Below, one piece after another: positions 59,001 through 64,000 of a stretch of DNA of 64,000 bases. Positions within the stretch are counted from its first letter, which is position 1; each line of letters opens with the position of its first letter. The position numbers were made by a program, and so were the translations under genes. The notes under the pieces were generated by a model that did no database searches, was not told the DNA's origin, and was given only the letters and a program-made list of their open reading frames with translations. The stretch is from Nansenia antarctica (lineage: Eukaryota > Chordata > Actinopteri > Argentiniformes > Microstomatidae): the NCBI GenBank assembly GCA_963989245.1, contig OZ022339.1:44077344-44141343 (forward strand), in the 5' to 3' direction.

Positions 59001-62000
59001 GCTGCAATTACACCATCACATCGCTAGGTGGCAGTGTGTTTTCTATGCCCCTGTGCTGTGCCTCTTCCGGTTAGGAACTCAACGGAGCTCAAAGCTCAAA
59101 GCGGCATAATGGCGATCTTTTTGTTGTTATGCTTGTTGTAAATAAAAGTTCTATGATCCATTGAAATGACACTAAACTAAGATAATACGATGGTTATCAT
59201 ACTTTTTCAAATCTTTATTAATGAGTAATTACAGAAAAAGTAAATGACATTTCTGTCATGGCTTCCGCATTTTGGCCGACGAGAGAGTCGGAATCATGTG
59301 CTACCAAGCGGACCAATCACAGAGCTTATGGTTGCGTAGAAACTGACGCGTTCTTACATTTTTGGAGATGTGCGCGTCAAGCCTCTCCGTAGGCAAGGCG
59401 GGCCCACGCGGGCCGACGCAAGGCTACGGTGTCGATTTTACGCAGAAGTTTAAATCGGCCTTCAGGCTGCACATGATAAGTCTGTCTGTGAAAAAGTGAA
59501 TTTTGCAGATAGAAGGTCTGAAGTGTTGAAAAACCCACTCAATATAACAAATAACAGTTTTAGAATCACTAAATACTTATAATTTGTGAATTGGATTCAC
59601 TGTATCGCCAGCCGTCCTGTTCCTAGGCTACTGGGTTAGAGATACATGGCTTTTAAACAAACATGTTTTAAAATGTTCATGTTCAAAAGCAAGGACTGTG
59701 TGATCATCTAATTATGTGTAGTTATGTTGATGTTCTATCAGCGTGTTCTGATGTGCTAAACATGCAGTTACATGTCAGTATAGCGATGTTTTCTTTTTAG
59801 CTGCTAGGTAGCTCAACGAGATGATACCAACATTCAAATAAGCAAATCTTCTTCAACTATTTTTCAATGTATGACACATCCTTTGAAAGCTTACAATCTG
59901 CACTTTCATAATCTCTGAACTGAAAAATTACCTTGCCCTACTTGGGGACTTTTTCACCAGACCATGTCACATATGGAGACAAAATTAACCTCAGTAAGAC
60001 CTGATAAACCAAGATAGAAATATGGTGAGACCTACTTTGATTTAGCAACTATCATGCCCAGCACATCCTCCATCTCCACCAGGTGCTGCTCCTCAGCGCT
60101 CTCCACACTGGTCCGCAGAGACTCATCCAGATGCTCCTTCTCTTCTGACACAATCAGCAGCTGTGATTTTAGCTCCTCTGTCTCCTGTGCCAAGACTGCA
60201 GCCCCTGCCCTGTGCCTGGCCCCTGCCTCCTCCAGCGCTAACTTGTGGTCCACCTTCAGCCTCTCCAAGGCACTCTTGGTCTCTACTAGCTCTGTCGCCT
60301 GGGCACCTTCCCCTTTGCTGAAGGACACCTTCAACCCCTCCATTGCTTGTTGGTGAGAGGCAATGGCAGATTCCAGCTTAGAGAGAGAGAGGTCCCTCTC
60401 CAGCTCCATGATGCGGGACTTCTCGGACACCGTGGCAACCTATAGGACAGGACAACTCTGGCTCAAAAAGAGTGTGTTCTGTATACACTTGCAAGACAAG
60501 GTAACTGCTGAATATCCCAGGCATCGCGCAAGTCTTTGAGGAAGGGTCTGTATTGAGTTTAAATAGGGCCCTATACAAACACGTGGCAAAGAGGTCCATC
60601 ATAGCAGTAGTATAAGTACATCAAATGACACTCTAATCCCACATTTGTAATACAGGATGCCTGTTCCTAATGTATTGCGCTGCCCTCTAGTGGATATAGT
60701 TTGGTGGTACCATATCAGTTCTCACACAGCACACCTCTGGTGTTTTGAACTTCACCCCCCAGGAGCTGCAGTGTCTCCTGGTTTTCATACTTCGAATTAG
60801 ATCTGGAAACCCAGACGTGTACACTCTCAGTGATTCATTACATCAATTGAAAAAAGAAAACCAGCAGAGACTGTGGCCCTTAAGGATTGCAGTTGAATGC
60901 CCTTACCATATTGGTTGTGATACACCTAAGGGAGGAACACATTGGCTAGGAATAGGAGCAGGAGAAAGACTTGCAAGAGATGGGGAACCCCAGATAAGCA
61001 GGCTGGGAGGGTCAGGTGTCTGAGACACAGGATAAAGAATACATTTACATTTTGAGTGTTTATTTATTTTTTATTTTTTTTACATTTGAAAGTGTTTTTT
61101 GTTTATATATACTTCATATTATAATATACCAGTCACATTCTGGAATGTGTCTGAATGTTAAAGTTCCATAAGTATTTAAGTAATAGTTTGTAAATATTTC
61201 TTTATTTATTTTTTTCCGAGGTTCATACCGAACTGGACCGTTGCTGCCCTAGTGTCTATGAATGTATTTGGCAAGACAGAACCCGTGTCTTTTCTGAGAA
61301 TAAAACCATTCCGGAAACAGGAGATAGGCTCCTGCCCTAAGGTCCATTAGGCTCAAGGATCATCGGTTGTCAAGGCTACGTACCTTGTGTACAGTGGGAT
61401 GTCCATGTCCGCCCTCCTGTAGTAGCTGGATCCAGAGAGTTGACTTTACCACGGAGCTGTTCTGCTCTGCGTGCGGGCCTCCCTCATCTGTGCTGGGATC
61501 CAACGCAGCAGCATCGTCCTTTGACACAATGACAGATACAATATTTTTGTTTGTTTGTTTCTTTTTATTATTAGTACTGGATCTTTTCAGTTTGTAAAGC
61601 ATCTTTGAGTGTCTAGAAAAGCGCTATCTAAGTCTAATGTATTATTATGATTATTATTCTTATGATTGCATTTTTAAATATATATATGTATATGCATGTA
61701 TACTGTATGTATTATATTATATTAATATTCAACACTTTGACACATTGTTTACAATTTCTATAAACAGTTCACAAGGCATATACACATTAGTACATTGTAT
61801 AGCTGTATTATAGAACATCAAGTATCTTTACAGTTTCATTTACATTAAACTTCACTCAAGTGTCAGTCTACACGCCATGCAACAGCATACTTCAAGACAA
61901 TATCTTCATTAAGATGCATTGCTCTAATGCCTAACCTGTACAACATACCGTGTCACTGTCCGAGTGAGACGAGAGTGAGATGGTGGTCTTCTCACTGTAT

Positions 62001-63414
62001 TCATCACGGGATTCCTCACTCTTTTTTGAACATGTGAACATAAGAACATGTGAACACGTGACGTTAGAATTATAAGGTTCTATCTCAATTTTTGGTCAGA
62101 ATTGAGTTTTTTACATAATCTGATCCATTAGGTGTTTATTAACGCCTGTGTGGTGTTATTTTTAAAATGCTGACATTTTTGAGTTAGTAATTAATAAAAT
62201 ACAAAGGTTCCATCTCACAAAACATAATGGAATGTAAAAACTTTGACGCTCAATATCTCTGAACTGCCCTAAACGGAGATAGAACCTGATCATTCTAAGC
62301 TCACGAACATAAGAACACGTGAATGGCTCATGAATAAAACTAGCAGCAGCCTGTCCTTACAGACAATAACACACCATTGAATCTGTCTCATTAGACTTGA
62401 AGGGGCAATCTGGGATTGGTACATGCAGAATTATTATTATTATTATTATTATTATTATTTATTTTATTTTTTACATAAAACTTCCAATGAGTCCCAGATT
62501 TAATTTAACCTTTATTTTAGCAGGGAGTCTCTTTGAGAGCAAGATCTGAGTTTACAACCATGCAGAATACAAATACAAAATTACAACATTATAAAACAAT
62601 CAAGACAAAAACAAACACATAGAGGTCCTCAATCAAAACGTTAAACTGTTAGCTTCAGCACAAGAACAACCCACTGAAACGCTCTCTGCAGATTGGCCCA
62701 GCAGACGTGCATATAGATATCCATACTATATATACATCTATATGTTACAGTACATGTGGGAAAACGAGGGTTAGGGTTAGGTGCTACGTCGACTTTTGGT
62801 ACATGCTGGCATGTCTAACCCTAACCCTCGTTTTCCCACATGTACCGTAACATATACATATACAGTAGTGGCGGCTGGCCGATAGAGGGCGCTGGGGCGC
62901 CGCCCCCACCTTCACTTCCTAGTTAAGTTTTTTAAAAATAAACATTGTTTATTCACAAAATGCGGCTGATATTCTCATTAAAAATCCTCATTTATATACA
63001 TTAAACTTCACTCAAGTGTTAATCTGCACACCATGCAACAGCATAATTCAAGCCAATATCTTCATAATAATAATAATACTTATAGCAGACTTATATAGCG
63101 CTTTTCTAGCCACTCAAAGACGCTTTACAAACTGAAAAGATCGAGTAGTAAAATAAAAAGAAACCAAAAAAATAGATAAAATAAAGTCGTTTTTGATGAC
63201 TAAATCGAAGTGTCTTTGTAGGACAATCTACTCTGCATACTGCAATTACACCTAGTAGATTTCGGGCGGAGAAGCGGCGAACAAGCAACGGCAGCGTCCG
63301 GCATTTCTTTCTCTACATGATATCATACTATAATTGTTAGATGACTATATATAATATCGTTCTGTATTTATCAGAAATGACAAGAGTAGAACATACCATG
63401 TCGGAGTCTGACAT
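53098..63414 (-). CDS. Chimeric CLIP1-like coiled coil + PABP RRM3-RRM4 protein
   Basis: Minus-strand exons, 5' to 3': 63397-63414, 61949-62020, 61384-61518, 60036-60439, 58572-58737, 58120-58326, 55329-56249, 55011-55232, 54226-54447, 53565-53702, 53098-53454. All join in frame with GT/AG sites, giving 953 residues with every exon, or 759 if the three near 53.6-55.2 kb are skipped. Order: acidic/Ser N-terminus (MSDSDM, SLSSHSDSDT); coiled coil starting VATVSEKSRIMELERDLSL and IASHQQAMEGLKVSFSKG, clearly CLIP1-like; more coiled coil; five SQALTT-type repeats; a PABP linker (AVPNPVINPNQP); RRM3 (NVYIKNFGEDMD, KGFGFVDF); RRM4 (NLYVKNLDDSMD, YGFVCFSS). CAP-Gly and MLLE domains are absent. RRM details (RHEDAQKAV, GRIVATKP) favour PABPC1 over PABPC4. 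A role linking poly(A) RNA and a coiled-coil scaffold is inference. An in-frame stop lies upstream of the chosen ATG. Confidence 0.75.
53565..53702 (-). other. Extra 138-nt RRM3-end exon
   Basis: This segment codes AVDDMNGKTVNGRRVYVGRA and on to DRTTTYK. It has its own acceptor (TTCAG) and donor (GTTTGT) and is exactly 138 nt, the same as pabpc4 exon 46922-47059. The same sequence occurs, fused without intron, at the 3' end of the large exon (55329-55466), with one clear change (SEKLD against SKKLD). It may be an alternative or leftover exon. It is flanked by a 40-bp direct repeat (about 53513-53552 and 53705-53744). Confidence 0.7.
53741..55311 (-). repeat. 785-bp tandem duplication with duplicated exon
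   Basis: Unit A (about 53741-54526) and unit B (about 54527-55311) are nearly identical, differing by a few substitutions and small indels. Each holds one 222-nt exon (54226-54447, 55011-55232) with CTGCAG acceptor and CAAG|GTAAGC donor. Each codes a Pro/Ala/Glu-rich peptide beginning QVCSGDEATNASVATVAP and ending KASYANVVK, in phase 0. The near identity points to a recent duplication or gene conversion. Confidence 0.85.
55797..55893 (-). repeat. 18-bp coding minisatellite (SQALTT)n
   Basis: Five to six 18-bp units (GCCCTCACCACCAGCCAG type) code SQALTT, SQALTT, SQALTS, SQALTP, SQALTS. They lead directly into SQCMQRMDS, which matches the PABP segment after RRM4 (pabpc4: AHLTNQYMQR). The repeat therefore seems to have grown from that PABP linker. 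Confidence 0.8.
56250..58119. other. Intron of chimeric gene
   Basis: A 1.9-kb intron with no recognised exon, RNA gene or mobile element. Confidence 0.5.
58911..59460. mobile_element. Non-autonomous DNA element, GC-rich, inverted ends
   Basis: The ends are GGCCGATTTAAAGTTCTGCG and, inverted, GGCCGATTTAAACTTCTGCG. The next bases also match partly (TACGTGCGTAGC... style GC-rich sequence). It is 550 bp, has no coding capacity and lies in an intron of the chimeric gene. The superfamily is not determined. Confidence 0.7.
60440..61383. other. Intron of chimeric gene
   Basis: A 0.9-kb intron. I see no supported exon or named repeat; a short open frame at 60745-61023 on the plus strand has no splice or family support. 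Confidence 0.5.
61590..61672 (+). repeat. Retroposon tail with (ATT)n
   Basis: CTTTGAGTGTCTAGAAAAGC and GCTATCTAAG lead to ATTATT repeats. The same element lies inverted at 63062-63140 (TATAGCGCTTTTCTAGCCAC, CAAAGACGCTTTACAAACTG). Confidence 0.6.
61841..61909. repeat. 69-bp duplicated segment (second copy 62998-63066)
   Basis: TACATTAAACTTCACTCAAG and the bases after it, up to TATCTTCAT, recur 1157 bp downstream with few changes. Each copy precedes, in plus coordinates, one of the first two coding exons of the chimeric gene. Confidence 0.85.
62059..62303. mobile_element. ~245-bp MITE, copy B (chimeric gene intron)
   Basis: It is highly similar to 13885-14122 over its length and has inverted ends ACGTTAGAATTATAAGGTTC and its inverse. 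It lies next to short GAACATAAGAACA repeats. Confidence 0.75.
62741..62854. repeat. 40-bp inverted repeat with TTAGGG units
   Basis: The left arm 62741-62780 and right arm 62815-62854 are reverse complements with one mismatch, around a 34-base loop. Each arm contains GGGTTAGGGTTAG, telomere-like sequence. A fragment with GTGGCGGCTGGCCGATAG, a familiar fish DNA-element start, follows at 62867. Confidence 0.85.
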
Positions 63415-63555
63415 TCTGGTCTTTGTCTGTCAGTCACTCTCTATCACTATATATCTCTAATCTTCTCTCTACTCTTCTCTTCTCAACAACTACTAGAATG
63501 GTGATAGAATATCATATCTGGCGTCTGGAGATTCCACGGCGTCATAACCCCTCTG

Positions 63556-63609
63556 TGACGTCATAACGGGTTGCTAGTATTCCGACATGGAATGTCTCTT
63601 CATTTGCAT
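63556..63609 (-). promoter_or_regulatory. CRE and octamer upstream of chimeric gene
   Basis: A full palindromic cAMP response element, TGACGTCA, is at 63556-63563 and an octamer ATTTGCAT at 63602-63609, about 140-195 bp upstream of the chimeric gene's ATG. Their spacing suits a promoter. Binding by CREB/CREM or Oct factors is inferred. Confidence 0.45.
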
Positions 63610-63639
63610 ACAAGTCAAATCCTTCTTATTTAATGTGTC

Positions 63640-63680
<41 letters not shown>

Positions 63681-63702
63681 CATACATAATATAATATATA
63701 CC

Positions 63703-63708
<6 letters not shown>

Positions 63709-63746
<38 letters not shown>
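63709..63746. repeat. (TA)n microsatellite
   Basis: A TA run near the right end, preceded by (AAT)n at about 63642-63677. Confidence 0.95.
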
Positions 63747-63751
<5 letters not shown>

Positions 63752-63767
63752 GTAGCGCTTTTCTTTG

Positions 63768-64000
63768 CTAGCATATCAGCCCAATAGAGCTCTCAGGTCT
63801 TCTGGCGCTGGTTTTCTCTGTGTACCACATGTACAAAAGAAGAGATTTGGTGAGGCTGCATTCTCATGTTATGCACCCAAATTGTGGAATGCACTGCCAG
63901 TTTACATTAGGGATGCAACCTCAGCACATAATATGTTCAAGTCAAGTCTAAAAACCCATCTTTTTAATATTGCCTACCTGCTCTCCTTGGTTTCCAATGT
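63768..64000 (+). mobile_element. LINE ORF2 C-terminal fragment, cut by window end
   Basis: One frame reads YQPNRALRSSGAGFLCVPHV, then RFGEAAFSCYAPKLWNALP and MFKSSLKTHLF. The last parts are the typical end of a non-LTR retrotransposon reverse transcriptase protein in fish (LWNxLP...FKxxLKTHLF). It is truncated at the 5' end next to the TA repeat and continues out of the window. Confidence 0.75.

Noticed and set aside
60745..61023. Plus-strand 92-residue frame
   Set aside because: No recognisable domain or splice context; it lies in an intron of the minus-strand gene.

Overview
This 64 kb window is vertebrate nuclear DNA, almost certainly from a teleost fish. Its genes are split into many short exons with GT/AG introns, it is full of CA/TC/TA microsatellites, and it carries fish-type Tc1/Sleeping Beauty-like transposons, tRNA-derived SINEs and LINE fragments. 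The gene order FAM167B-LCK-HDAC1 matches human chromosome 1p35 (established knowledge). The species cannot be fixed from the sequence.

Layout, left to right. 1-3.5 kb: a two-exon fam167b gene (+) with a clear TATA box. 3.5-10.8 kb: intergenic, with repeats including an unusual 435-bp miniature LTR element (5004-5438) whose LTRs contain a tRNA-like Pol III promoter. 10.8-21.1 kb: lck (+), a Src-family T-cell kinase with 12 coding exons. 21.3-26.3 kb: hdac1 (+), a class I histone deacetylase with 14 coding exons, whose ATG lies only about 240 bp past the lck poly(A) signal. 26.8-28.4 kb: a decayed Sleeping Beauty-type element that has swallowed other repeats. 28.9-33.0 kb: tmem54 (-), a four-pass membrane protein, with a perfect 96-bp inverted repeat in intron 1. 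34.3-38.2 kb: a ZP3-like egg-coat gene (+) with an unusually long C-terminal exon. 39.3-51.5 kb: pabpc4 (+), cytoplasmic poly(A)-binding protein 4, with a TATA box, a 5'TOP-like start and the A-rich 5'UTR tract known from PABP autoregulation.

The most unusual locus is at 53.1-63.4 kb (-). It is a gene, convergent with pabpc4, that joins a short acidic N-terminus, a coiled coil matching CLIP1/CLIP-170 but without CAP-Gly domains, a six-residue SQALTT repeat, and RRM3-RRM4 of a poly(A)-binding protein resembling PABPC1 more than its neighbour PABPC4. The PABP part is permuted: linker sequence that normally follows RRM4 lies before RRM3. It also carries a 785-bp tandem duplication with two near-identical in-frame exons, an extra copy of the 138-nt end-of-RRM3 exon, and a frame-shifted copy of the linker at its C-terminus. 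I read it as a lineage-specific chimeric gene still under rearrangement. Expression cannot be shown from DNA alone.

The genes are not an operon and have no common pathway. Lck signals in T cells, Hdac1 acts on chromatin, the ZP3-like protein belongs to the egg coat, and Pabpc4 and the chimera bind or are predicted to bind poly(A) RNA. All exon coordinates were derived by hand from splice sites and reading-frame continuity.
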